From: CAVYXK01 sp963708245
GTDB taxonomy: Bacteria > Pseudomonadota > Alphaproteobacteria > Acetobacterales > Acetobacteraceae
Direction of reading: 5' to 3'
DNA length: 64,000 nt
NCBI GenBank assembly: GCA_963708245.1
Contig: OY970201.1
Location: 3,100,001-3,164,000 of the forward strand
The first letter of the stretch is position 1. Every line of letters starts with the position of its first letter. The notes below the pieces were generated by a model that worked only from the letters and a program-made list of their open reading frames with translations, did no database searches and had not been told where the DNA came from. Both the position numbers and the translations under genes were made by a program. Shown here piece by piece: positions 7,428 through 15,748 of the stretch.

Positions 7428-8591
7428 ATGACACTTAGCCGCCGCAGCTTCGTAACCGGTCTTGGCCTGACGCTTGCCGCGCCGTCGATTGACCGCGCAG
7501 CTGGCTCGCCGCCGAAGATGATCGCATATTGCTCGCTGGAAAGCTCAAACTACAACATGGACTACAGCGGCGGCACATTTGTGCTCGAGGACTGGAAGGC
7601 GAACGTGGCGGCCTGGGCGGCTGCCACAGGCACACAGCCTGATGGCTATCAGTGCTTTTGCAACACCGAATACACGAACCCCGCATCCGCCGCTGGCATG
7701 GCCTCAGCCGCCTGGGATTATGCCAACGGATTCGCCTGGGGAAATGCGAACGGCGTGCCGCTGTCGTGCGTCCTGACGGCTGTCGAGCTCGCGTCGCCTG
7801 CAAATGGGGCCTCATTCTCGGCCAACATCCCTGCGCTACAGGACGTTATCGCCGGCCAATGGGATACCTACTACCAACAGGTCGTCCAGCAATTCGCGGG
7901 GAACGGTTGCAAGCTTCTCTACGTCCGTGTCCGGTGGGAGGAGAACGGCAACTGGTATGTCGGCTGGCAAGGACGGTCTCAGCAGTACCAGTGGACCACC
8001 TGGGTTGCCGCATTCGAGCATGTCGCTAACGTCCTGCACGCCGCCGGGCAGACCTATGGCATCACCGTTAAAGTGATCCTGAATCCAAGCGCGATCGTCT
8101 CGAGCGGCGCCTATGCGCTTGGCGTGACCCCGTCGCGTGGTACTGTGGATATCGCCGGCCTGGACCCCTATTCCTCGTATATCCAAGGGGATCATCGCAG
8201 ATCGGCGGCCCCGGCACCGGCACGACCGCGAAGTACGCCGCCTGGGATACGGCGACTGGCACGTCCTCGGGCATCATTAAGCCGGAACCCACAGGTTCCA
8301 GCTCCTACGGCTGGGGCGTGCTCGACCACATCAAATGGGCGAAGTCGATGGGCGTGCCATTTGGCCATTTGCGAAAGCGGCGACGGCACCGGCGGCGCGC
8401 CGTATGGCTTTGCCAATGACCCGGACTGGCCGACCTATCTCGCTTCACGCCTGGCAATCGCCGCGTCCGAAGGCGTTCCCGTCGAGTTCTGGTCTATCTG
8501 GATCGGTCAGTTCGACCTGCTGTGGGATGCGCCGGCAACCTATCCCGCAGCGGTTGCGCAGGTAAAGGCGCTTGGCAAGCCGACGCTATAG
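7428..8591 (+). pseudogene. Secreted GH26-like glycoside hydrolase with two compensating frameshifts
   Basis: The N-terminus has a Tat-type signal (SRRSFVTGLGLTLAAP). The body resembles GH26/beta-mannanase-like TIM barrels: VRWEENGNWYVGW matches the H/W-E-x-N-G acid/base region and AICESGDG could hold the nucleophile. Between about 8187 and 8368 the annotated frame is nonsense, while another frame reads a natural sequence (QIGGPGTGTTAKYAAWD to IKWAKSMGVPF). One G too few in GGGG at 8187-8190 and one G too many in TTTGGCC near 8363 explain it. Follows the PEP-CTERM gene with a short overlap. Confidence 0.7.
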
Positions 8592-8766
8592 GCCCGAGCT
8601 GGCGAAGGCGCTGGCCGCATGTCGCTTGCATCGCGCCAAACTCGTTATTGCTAAGCTCGACAGGCTGAGCCGCAACGCAGCCTTCCTCATAAACCTCCGG
8701 GATGCTGGCGTGGATTTTGTCTGCGCCGACATGCCGGATGCGAACAGACAAGTCTATGGTTGCTAA
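8572..8766 (+). pseudogene. Serine recombinase fragment, N-terminal catalytic part
   Basis: The segment RPELAKALAACRLHRAKLVI followed by AKLDRLSRNAAF and GVDFVCADMPDANR is the resolvase-domain core (LDRLSR is the family motif). The serine-bearing N-terminus and the whole DNA-binding end are missing; the frame stops soon after. It overlaps the end of the hydrolase pseudogene and marks decayed mobile DNA. Confidence 0.75.
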
Positions 8767-8932
8767 AGCGTGAAGCCCACTATAGGCCGCCTCTATCACC
8801 GGTAGTTTGCCGATCGGGGCATCGGTGGCTGAGAGGCGCGTCATCCTCCCGCCTGCTTGGCAAGGGAGGACTGGCGATGTCAGCATACCGAATCTATCCA
8901 CTCGACCACGGCCGGCGCCGCGACCACCGCCG

Positions 8933-9154
8933 ATGACGGATGCTGAAACCCTCCGGCGTCGGGCGACCTACTTACGCCAGCTCGCGACCCGGACCACTGA
9001 CGAAATAGCGAGAGCAGTAGCGCTCGACCTGGCGCACGAATACGATCAGCAAGCGGATGCTATCGCCCGCGAGGAGCCCCTTGCCGGCGCACCACGGGCG
9101 CCATTTGCGTCGGCGCCAGGTTCCATGACGGCGCGGTATTCGGCAGCGGGTTGA
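8933..9154 (+). CDS. Small hypothetical helical protein
   Basis: From ATG 8933 the frame gives 73 residues. The first 50 are charged and helical (AETLRRRATYLRQLATRTTD then ALDLAHEYDQQADAI), resembling short proteins common in Rhizobiales and Rhodospirillales. No function known. The region is gene-poor and partly decayed. Confidence 0.45.
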   Translation: MTDAETLRRRATYLRQLATRTTDEIARAVALDLAHEYDQQADAIAREEPLAGAPRAPFASAPGSMTARYSAAG

Positions 9155-9706
9155 CCGTACGGAATATCCGCCGGACTGCCTCGGCGGGCAGGAAACTGGC
9201 ATAGCGACCGCACATGGCCGCGGGAAGTACTGTCGGCTGAAAGCTGTCGCCTAGAACGGGCCCCGGCGTCCACGAGGGCAGCCGAGGCGACGGCTTCGAC
9301 CCGCCCGCGCAGCTCGCGCCACTCGCCCGTGTCGGGCATTAGGAAGCGGCGATGAGGAGACACTACGCTCATCCGGTAACGCCGGGGGGATCGACATAGC
9401 CGTTGCCATCACATCGATCCTGTTCGCTCCCTCCATGGCCTCGACCGCTTGCCCGACGACTCTCGCAGCCTCGTCGCATCGGGCCGCCAGCCCGGCTGCA
9501 TCTAGCCGCTCAGCACCGATTATGATTGTGGCATCGAACTCCAGCATGTGCCGATCGTGACGCGCAGACGTTAACGGTAGGTAAGCAGCGCCGTGCGTCC
9601 GCAGAAGATAGACGCCGAAACCACGCTGATGAGGCCAACGGCTAATTCCATCACGCTGACACACTCATGCCAGGGTTCGGCCACCAGCGTGGGCCATAGA
9701 GAGTGA
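9155..9706. other. Decayed stretch with a possible frameshifted minus-strand gene
   Basis: On the minus strand a natural-looking frame starts at 9547 (MLEFDATIIIGAERLDAAG), runs to LPDERS near 9375, and seems to continue in the next frame as VVSPHRRFLMPDTGEWRELR toward 9250. That would be a hypothetical gene with one frameshift. No family recognised. Confidence 0.3.
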
Positions 9707-9823
9707 GTGGCACGCAGAGACGCATTGACGCGCTCGCACAGGCTCGCTCTCGGGACGGCCGTCCTGGGCATGCTGATCGGCGTATACGGACTATTCGCAT
9801 GGTGCCTCTGGTCGCTGCTGTAG
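9707..9823 (+). CDS. Small single-pass membrane protein
   Basis: GTG at 9707 opens a 38-residue frame ending in the hydrophobic segment LALGTAVLGMLIGVYGLFAW and CLWSLL. Basic residues precede the membrane segment, suggesting cytoplasmic N-terminus. Similar in type to the small protein at 12676. Function unknown; holin- or entry-exclusion-like roles are guesses only. Confidence 0.4.
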   Translation: MARRDALTRSHRLALGTAVLGMLIGVYGLFAWCLWSLL

Positions 9824-9876
9824 GGGCGGCCGTATGTCTTCTCCATGCTGACCGACAAGCCCACCATCGTCATTGC

Positions 9877-10041
9877 ATGGCCGGCACGCCGGAGCAGCGC
9901 AAGCCCGTCGCGCTGGCGTCGATCATCGTTCACGCCAAGAAGGCGCAGCCCGACATGACGGACGAAGAGCATCGCCAGCGGCGAGAGGCAGCGGATCGGC
10001 TGTGGCAAGACATCAAGCGTGCAGTGGCCGAAAGGCGGTAA
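9877..10041 (+). CDS. Small hypothetical protein with ADRLWQ tail
   Basis: From ATG 9877 a 54-residue frame ends in TDEEHRQRREAADRLWQDIK RAVAERR, a charged helix. A similar tail (AADRLWQEMKRRVAEQRRL) is encoded at about 12826-12885, so the two stretches may derive from related accessory modules. No family known; start uncertain. Confidence 0.35.
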   Translation: MAGTPEQRKPVALASIIVHAKKAQPDMTDEEHRQRREAADRLWQDIKRAVAERR

Positions 10042-10044
10042 ACC

Positions 10045-10214
10045 ATGACGATGATGCAGCGCCTATACGTAGCGAGATCAGCTTCGTGGTCTCGTCGTTC
10101 TGGGATGACGGCTTCTGTGTGAACTTCGATGAGATGAGCGGCTTCCGCGCCGAGGGGCATCGCGCAACGTGGGCCGACGTAGAGCAGTGGCTGGGCGGCA
10201 TCGCGCGTATCTAG
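10045..10214 (+). pseudogene. Remnant of a small hypothetical protein
   Basis: The frame reads SEISFVVSSFWDDGFCVNFD then ATWADVEQWLGGIARI before TAG at 10212-10214. It looks like genuine protein, but no ATG, GTG or TTG start with a ribosome site is present; the codon expected to be the start is GTA. Probably a broken gene. Confidence 0.3.
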
Positions 10215-10490
10215 TAGCCCACCAGCGCCCTTGCCACGGACCTGTGATCGCGGACGGCCTGCTTCCTCCGCATCAGACAGATCAATGCCGCGGCGACGCC
10301 CGAAAACCGCCATGCTGGTCGGGTTCGTAATCCCAGCCCGATCGGTGACGTTGGAACCTCCCCTTGGTCGGGTTAGGCGCGGCCAGCCTCTTCCCCCGAA
10401 GTTACTGGCCGCGCCACTTCACCTCGAAGCTGCTCATGGGGACGGACAGCTTGTGGGGCCGCTAGGCCCAGTGAACACGGGAGCATCTCT

Positions 10491-10775
10491 ATGAAACGTA
10501 TTTTCCTCGCGACCGCTTTGGCATTGCCACTGGCATCTCCGGCCATGTCCTTCGCGGCGACTGGCACCTCCGGATCGGGAGCGGCACCCACTGCTACCGG
10601 CGCCAACTGTACTGCGGCATCGAAACAGTCCGACATGCGTGGCACGCAGGCGCAGGGGGTCCAGCCGAGTGCGACTGGTGGCGTTAAGCAGGGAGTCCAG
10701 CAGGGGACAGCCGACGGAGGCAATGCTGGGCCCGGAGAGCAGGCAGCGAGTGGTCCCCTCACTCCCTGTGGATGA
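10491..10775 (+). CDS. Small secreted protein, unknown function
   Basis: A 94-residue protein with a signal peptide (MKRIFLATALALPLASPAMS then FAA cleavage) and a mature part rich in Gly, Ala, Thr and Gln. GGGAG precedes the ATG by about nine bases. Low-complexity exported proteins of this kind are common; no function assigned. Confidence 0.6.
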   Translation: MKRIFLATALALPLASPAMSFAATGTSGSGAAPTATGANCTAASKQSDMRGTQAQGVQPSATGGVKQGVQQGTADGGNAGPGEQAASGPLTPCG

Positions 10776-10944
10776 AGCGAGTTGCCTGGAGCAAAGCCGA
10801 GTCTGCAACGCAGCAAAACAGAGGACGTGACGGCTGACTGCCCGAAGCGCGCGAACCCACTTGGTACGACCGCTGCGGTGCGCACTGTCCTGATCTGGCG
10901 CGGCTGTTCAGGCAATTTCGTCGCGCGGTAAGCGCCGTGTCGGA

Positions 10945-11751
10945 TCACATGAACCGGGTAATCACGATCGGCCGGTAGCGCCGTTTATGTTCAGTGGAAT
11001 GCGCAGTTACCGGCGAAGCGCTTATGGCGAGCCGTTGCGCCAACGCGCTGCGCAATGCCTGACGTTCGAACTCGAGCCGCGATCGGAGCGCACGAACATA
11101 CGCCTTCTCTGCAATCCAGAAATGGCGGCTGTCCTCTGCCGTGCGCTGGCCATGTCGCAGGCGGATCACCTCGGCAGGTGTTAGAAATAGCGGGGCGCTA
11201 ATATCCGACGAGCGGCTTAGTACAGCATCGGCAGCCAACATAGCGGGCGTAATCGCTGGGATTTGGGCGCCCGGCCCGATAGCGAGGGGGGAGCCGATCG
11301 AGGCGAGGTAGTCACGCGCTCGCCGGCAATAGATCACGGACCGCAGCGACATGCTGTTCTCGCCGTAGCCGGCCCGATACTTCATCAGCGTGTCGCAGAG
11401 GCGGCCGCCGGTCGCCTGCCAAGCGCCAGCCAGGTATTTTACGCCTAACCGGATGTTGGTCGCCGGATCGGCAAGCTGCTCAAGGCTGCCCCGGAACCCG
11501 AGCATATCCGCGGTGGATGGCCGCACCTGCATAAGTCCGACTTCTCCCGCCGCACCCCGCGCTCTGGAATCGTAGGCACTCTCCACGGTGGCAACAGCGT
11601 CAGCCAGAGCCGGTGGAAGGCTGCATTGAGCTGCCGCCGCGTTCAGAAGCGGTGCATAGCGAATGCGGCCAGCGCCCACCGGGTCTGTTGGCGGATCGGC
11701 GCGTGCTGCTTGGATCAAGGACAGCAGGACGACGGCAGCGCGGAAGAGCAT
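10945..11751 (-). CDS. Lytic transglycosylase (SLT, VirB1-like)
   Basis: ATG at 11751 gives 268 residues with a signal peptide (MLFRAAVVLLSLIQAARA). The SLT domain follows: VATVESAYDSRARGAAGE carries the catalytic Glu, then GLMQVRPSTADMLGF, NIRLGVKYLAGAW and MKYRAGYGEN. The enzyme cleaves peptidoglycan in the periplasm. In accessory DNA such enzymes often serve conjugation or phage entry, but no secretion genes are seen nearby. Confidence 0.85.
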   Translation of the reverse strand: MLFRAAVVLLSLIQAARADPPTDPVGAGRIRYAPLLNAAAAQCSLPPALADAVATVESAYDSRARGAAGEVGLMQVRPSTADMLGFRGSLEQLADPATNIRLGVKYLAGAWQATGGRLCDTLMKYRAGYGENSMSLRSVIYCRRARDYLASIGSPLAIGPGAQIPAITPAMLAADAVLSRSSDISAPLFLTPAEVIRLRHGQRTAEDSRHFWIAEKAYVRALRSRLEFERQALRSALAQRLAISASPVTAHSTEHKRRYRPIVITRFM

Positions 11752-12675
11752 GCGTGGCGGCACTCTCGTGGCAGAGTCTGAACGGAAATACTGGATTTCT
11801 CCCGGCAGCACAGCCCCGGCACTGCTCAGTGCGGAGCCTGCGCCAGTACTGCCTTGAGGTTCAGTGCGCGTGCCAACGCTCCGTCCAAATCCCATTGCTG
11901 CTGATGACGGCGAACCGGCAACTCGCCGGACAGACAATCGCTGCTGTCGTGGTGCAGCTCCGGTGCGAGCAGTGCGGGCAAAGGCCGGCCAGCGTGGCGC
12001 TCCTGGAGGAAGGGGCGGCTGGGGCACCTGGCCGGATGGGCGCCGTCGGCTGGCGGGTGGTGCTGATAGGGGGCCTCATAGAAAACGGCCCGCGGTGAGG
12101 GGCGGGCCGAGGCTGGGCAGTTCTCGTTATGGTAGTTCGGGGGGCCTAGCAAGAGCCGGTCACGGCAACCACCCCGCAGCATAGCCAGCCCCACCAGCGC
12201 CGCCGTCACCAGCGTTGGTACGGTGATCTTGAACCACAGCGGTACCGGCGGACTGCGCCCCAGACCCGGCGTGCGAGCCCGGCGTGGCCCCTCGCCGCCG
12301 TGGTAATCGATGCCAGGGGACTCCTGATATCGACGAGATGCCCGATATCCATCGCCCCCTCGCCAACGCGCCGCGCATCTTTGCGTCCGGCGTGGCCATC
12401 GGCGTCCTCTTCTCGGCGGTCCATAGGACAAGCTCCGCCGGGATCAACGCTGGGTCCGTCTCGGCCTGCGGTGCTCGCAACGCTGGCGTCACCCGCTCGG
12501 CATGTGCCGGGAGCGGCGCCAGCCTAGGCATAGATCGGCCGGGTTTGTCGCGTCCTAAGAATCACGCTGCGTGTCACGCGAGCCGACTGGCTGACGCGTT
12601 TGGGCGACCGTCGCATAACCTCGGGAAACGAGACGCTGCTTGAATGATGCCGAGCGGGTCAAACAAGGGAGTATC
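11752..12675. other. Stretch with a possible decayed minus-strand membrane protein
   Basis: Minus-strand frames between about 12531 and 12090 contain natural-looking pieces in different frames: PAELVLWTAEKRTPMATPD-like N-terminus, a middle part reading MDIGHLVDI, and a C-terminal part with the membrane segment FKITVPTLVTAALVGLAML. They could be one gene with two frameshifts. Nothing else recognised here. Confidence 0.25.
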
Positions 12676-12807
12676 GTGCCACCACCGGAGCCCACCACCG
12701 AGCTCGACGATGACGGTGATCGTGCTGCACGAGGCTTCGCGTGGGGAGTTGTTTTGGGCACGGTTTTGTGGGGGGCCATCGGTCTTTGCGTTTGGTACTT
12801 CTGGTAG
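12676..12807 (+). CDS. Small single-pass membrane protein
   Basis: GTG at 12676, preceded by AAGGGAG, encodes 43 residues: an acidic proline-rich start (PPPEPTTELDDDGD) and a membrane segment FAWGVVLGTVLWGAIGLCVW ending YFW. The frame continues past its TAG for 25 sense codons, which include the ADRLWQ-like tail. Function unknown. Confidence 0.45.
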   Translation: MPPPEPTTELDDDGDRAARGFAWGVVLGTVLWGAIGLCVWYFW

Positions 12808-13891
12808 CAGCCGCGCGGGGGCGCAGCGGCCGATCGGCTGTGGCAGGAGATGAAGCGTCGGGTGGCCGAACAACGTCGGCTGTAGCGCCAGGTGTGCGGG
12901 CGGGGCACGTGATGAACACCGCGCTGCCGCCCGCTGCCCACGCGGCTCTTGCTCCATCGCCTCCCCCCGAGATGGGGCCGCGCGGGCGACGCGTTGCCTA
13001 CGGAGTTGGGGCGGCTCACAGCCGCACCACGCCGGCGGCATAAATAACGACCCCCACGATCGCCCAGGCCAGTACCACGAGAGCGATCAGGATCAACGTC
13101 GAACCAGTTCACGCCGCGGCCTCGGCGTCGGCCGTCGCATCGGTCACCGCAGACTGCACAGCATGACGCACCCGTCAGTCCAGGCTCCGCCTTGATACGA
13201 CGGGCCGGGAGCCCAGGGTTAGTCCCAATACCTAGACTCGCGCCACGCAGTGCGACAGACCGCGTCTGTGTCCAATTAAATCATTGATTGCTGGTTCGTG
13301 ATATGCGATTAATCGCCCGACGCCGTTCCTCCCGCGGCGTCTTTAAATCCGATCTACATACAACCTAGGCGCGCGCCGGTCTGCCTGGCGCGCGTCTTTC
13401 TTGTTCCGAGGTCGCTTCGAACCATTCCGCTGCGGCCACTGACGCAAGCACCTCCGCCGGTGCCTCTCGGTCCTCTTGGATCAGAACCCGCAGCCTCTCC
13501 ACGGGCACCTGCCCAAGCAGGCGGTCGCGGGTGGCGGCTCGACCTCGAAGAAGGTGCTCTTGCCCAACCCTCCGAGGCGGGAGATGCGCGCAGCGTAAAG
13601 CGGTGGGGCCATTTCGCCCCCACAATATCTCTCATCTCACGAAACCGTGATAGACAATTTTGACACTCGCGCCTCACAATTTGGACGGCCTGCCGGGAGC
13701 GGCAGCAGCCCTTCCCTGTCGTTCGGTGACTAGGCTGGCCGTGAGGCACCCTTGGTGAACTAGCTCAATCCTAGCGGCGGGCTTGGCGCGTTGCACTTGC
13801 GGGCTGATCCACGGCGTCGGACCTCAACCCGGCTGCGCCGCCTCCCCCCACCCGGCTTCGGTGCTACCAATGCGGACAACGCTCGGCCAGC
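12808..13891. other. Accessory stretch without a convincing gene
   Basis: Contains the ADRLWQEMKRRVAEQ tail (to about 12885), a short frame from ATG 12912 to TAA 13043, a minus-strand hydrophobic peptide (ALVVLAWAIVGVVIYAAGVV) near 13020-13090 without a good start, and a minus-strand piece near 13365-13540 (RVLIQEDREAPAEVLASVAA). All look like remnants. Confidence 0.35.
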
Positions 13892-14338
13892 GTGGAGGCG
13901 GGCGGGCAGGACGCGAAGGGCGTGTCCGGCAACGTGCGGATGTTCGCCGGCGGGCCGGTGGAACCGTGGATCGGCTTCGTTGTCCATGGCGCGGAGTACC
14001 ACCGGGCGCAGACGATCGACGTCGATGGCCGCGTCGCGGTGACCTTCAGCCCGGAGGTGCTGCGGGACACTGGCCACAATGCCGGCCCGCGCAAAAGCCT
14101 CGTGGCGTTCGGCTATACCGGCTGGGGGCCTGGGCAGCTTGAGAACGAGCTGGCCCAGCACGCCTGGTTCACGATTCCCGTGGACCCGAAGCTGGTCTTT
14201 GATGAGGACCGCGCGAAGGTGTGGGACGACGCCAAAGCGCGGGAGACTATCCCGCTTAGGTTGGGCGGAGCGGGGCGCTCGGCCGCTTTCTGTCAGGCGG
14301 TGCCATCCTGCGGCGCAACTCCGATATACTTGAATTGA
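13892..14338 (+). pseudogene. YqgE/AlgH (UPF0301) family, N-terminally truncated
   Basis: Residues after about 13930 match the C-terminal half of YqgE/AlgH proteins: MFAGGPVEPWIGFVVHG, DTGHNAGPRKSLVAFGYTGW, GPGQLENELAQHAWF and KLVFDEDRAKVWD...TIPL. The N-terminal half is absent upstream. Family members usually end near TIPL, but here the frame runs 22 residues further, overlapping the end of the opposite-strand binding-protein gene, so the native stop is probably lost too. Confidence 0.65.
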
Positions 14339-15549
14339 TGCGCCATGTCGTCGGCCGGATAGGCTGAGTCGTGCTTGATCTGGAATACGCTGATGACGCG
14401 TGAGGCGAGATCGCCATTCTTGTCGAAGGTGATAGTACCTTGCAGCGTATCGATCTTCGTCGCTTCGATGGCGTCGCGCGTCGCCGGGCGGCTCATGGGC
14501 TTGCCGGATTGCTGGATGCGCGTGATCGCATCGGCGATGACCAGGACGGCGTCATAAGAGGTGATGCAGTAGTCGTTTGGCTGCATCTTCCAGCGGGCCG
14601 CAAAGCGCTGCACCCAAGGCTCGGATTTCGGATCGTCGAGCAGGTGCGGCGCCGCGATGGTGGCGTACCAGCCTTCAGCCGCGGGGAAACCGCCGCCGGC
14701 AAGGATCTCGGGCTCGTACACGCCGTCGCCGCCACCCTTCGGAATGTTGGGCAGGAAGTCGTAGGACTGCTTCACCACCTTAATGCCGGCGAGCGGGTTG
14801 CCGCCGTAATAGAGGCTCGCGGCGCCGAGCGATTTGATCTTGGTGAACACCGAAGTGTAGTCGGCCTGCTTCGGGTCCAGCCGGTCGCGGCCAAGCACTT
14901 TGATGCCCTTCTTGCGCGCCTGCGCTTCGAACGTATCGGCGATGCCGACGCCGTATGCGCCGGAATCATCGAGCACGTAGACGCTCGGCACCTTCACGAC
15001 CTCAGCATAGAAGTTTGCCATGTTGGGGCCCTGGTAGGCATCGGTGGAAACGGTACGGAAGTAGATGGCGGGGCCGGCCGGGCGGTAGATCTGGGCGAAT
15101 TTCGGATCGGTGATATCGGGGTTGGTGGAGGTGGGCGTGATGATGGCGAGGCTGGCTTCGCTGAGAATCGGCGACATCGCCTTGCCGGAGCCGCTGTTGT
15201 AGGGGCCGATCGCAACCAGGATCGTGGGATCAGCGACCATGCGCCGCGCGTTGATTGCGGCCTGGGCGGGGTCGTAGCCGCCGGCCGTGGAGGTGCCATC
15301 GTCCATCAGCATCGGTTCGAGGCGAAGACCGGCGGCGCCACCCTTGGCGTTGATGTCCTCCATCGCGAGGACGGCGCCATTCTTGACCAGCACGGTGCCT
15401 TCCGCCTCCTGCCCGGTGAAGGGCATGTTGATGGGGATGCGGAGTACTTTGTCATTGGCTCGCCCGGGCCGGACTACGGCCGAGGCGGCGAACGCGCCGG
15501 CAAGGCCCAGTGCAGTACGTCGGCGGAGGGAACGAAACGAGCTGCTCAT
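14293..15549 (-). CDS. Branched-chain amino acid/amide-type ABC substrate-binding protein
   Basis: A 418-residue periplasmic binding protein of the LivJ type (Peripla_BP_6). It has a Tat-like signal (RRRTALGLAGAFAASAVV), then PINMPFTGQEAEGTVLVKNG, VAIGPYNSGSGKAMSPILSE and IITPTSTNPDITDP, the classic ligand-cleft region. No permease or ATPase genes adjoin it, so it is an orphan that may serve a transporter elsewhere. Ligand cannot be predicted. Confidence 0.88.
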   Translation of the reverse strand: MSSSFRSLRRRTALGLAGAFAASAVVRPGRANDKVLRIPINMPFTGQEAEGTVLVKNGAVLAMEDINAKGGAAGLRLEPMLMDDGTSTAGGYDPAQAAINARRMVADPTILVAIGPYNSGSGKAMSPILSEASLAIITPTSTNPDITDPKFAQIYRPAGPAIYFRTVSTDAYQGPNMANFYAEVVKVPSVYVLDDSGAYGVGIADTFEAQARKKGIKVLGRDRLDPKQADYTSVFTKIKSLGAASLYYGGNPLAGIKVVKQSYDFLPNIPKGGGDGVYEPEILAGGGFPAAEGWYATIAAPHLLDDPKSEPWVQRFAARWKMQPNDYCITSYDAVLVIADAITRIQQSGKPMSRPATRDAIEATKIDTLQGTITFDKNGDLASRVISVFQIKHDSAYPADDMAHQFKYIGVAPQDGTA

Positions 15550-15646
15550 GCGCGGACCCCTTCCTTGGCGAGGCGGACGGCACTTGCGGCGACGGTCGGC
15601 GTAGAGCGTTCAGGCAGACGGAATCACGAGCTGCTGTACCCTCACC

Positions 15647-15665
15647 CACCGCGCTTCACGCGGTG
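15647..15665. terminator. Short GC hairpin between MFS and binding-protein genes
   Basis: CACCGCG-CTTCA-CGCGGTG forms a perfect 7-bp stem in the gap downstream of the MFS gene. No T run follows, so terminator function is uncertain. Confidence 0.3.
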
Positions 15666-15748
15666 ACCCTGGATCAAGTCCCGCGCAGCGGGTCAAGTGT
15701 GCATTCTCAACGTACCAGAAGTCATGGCGCGGTGCCAGGGGAGACGCG

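Larger units (their letters stand above)
4883..7438 (+). pseudogene. PEP-CTERM secreted protein, interrupted by an IS and frameshifted
   Basis: The C-terminal sorting signal is clear: VPEPGTAMILGLPLGLIGIV followed by ARRK, at about 7079-7155, the motif processed by exosortase/archaeosortase-type systems. The reading frame from 4883 runs into the IS at 4922. Removing the IS plus one 17-bp repeat joins it in frame to 6451. A second lesion near 6818 shifts the frame by one base between GTLPFDA and PEIGGTIGK. After the basic tail the frame runs on for about 90 unusual residues to 7438, so the native stop also seems lost. The gene is probably inactive. Confidence 0.75.

Noticed and set aside
12805..12885. 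Amber readthrough linking the small membrane protein to its ADRLWQ tail
   Set aside because: In-frame continuation exists, but the related locus at 9.7 kb does not show the same arrangement, so coincidence is likelier.
14440..15666. 408-residue plus-strand ORF over the ABC binding-protein gene
   Set aside because: Antisense shadow: composition is artificial (His/Arg/Asp-rich) and the minus-strand frame is a clear LivJ-type protein.
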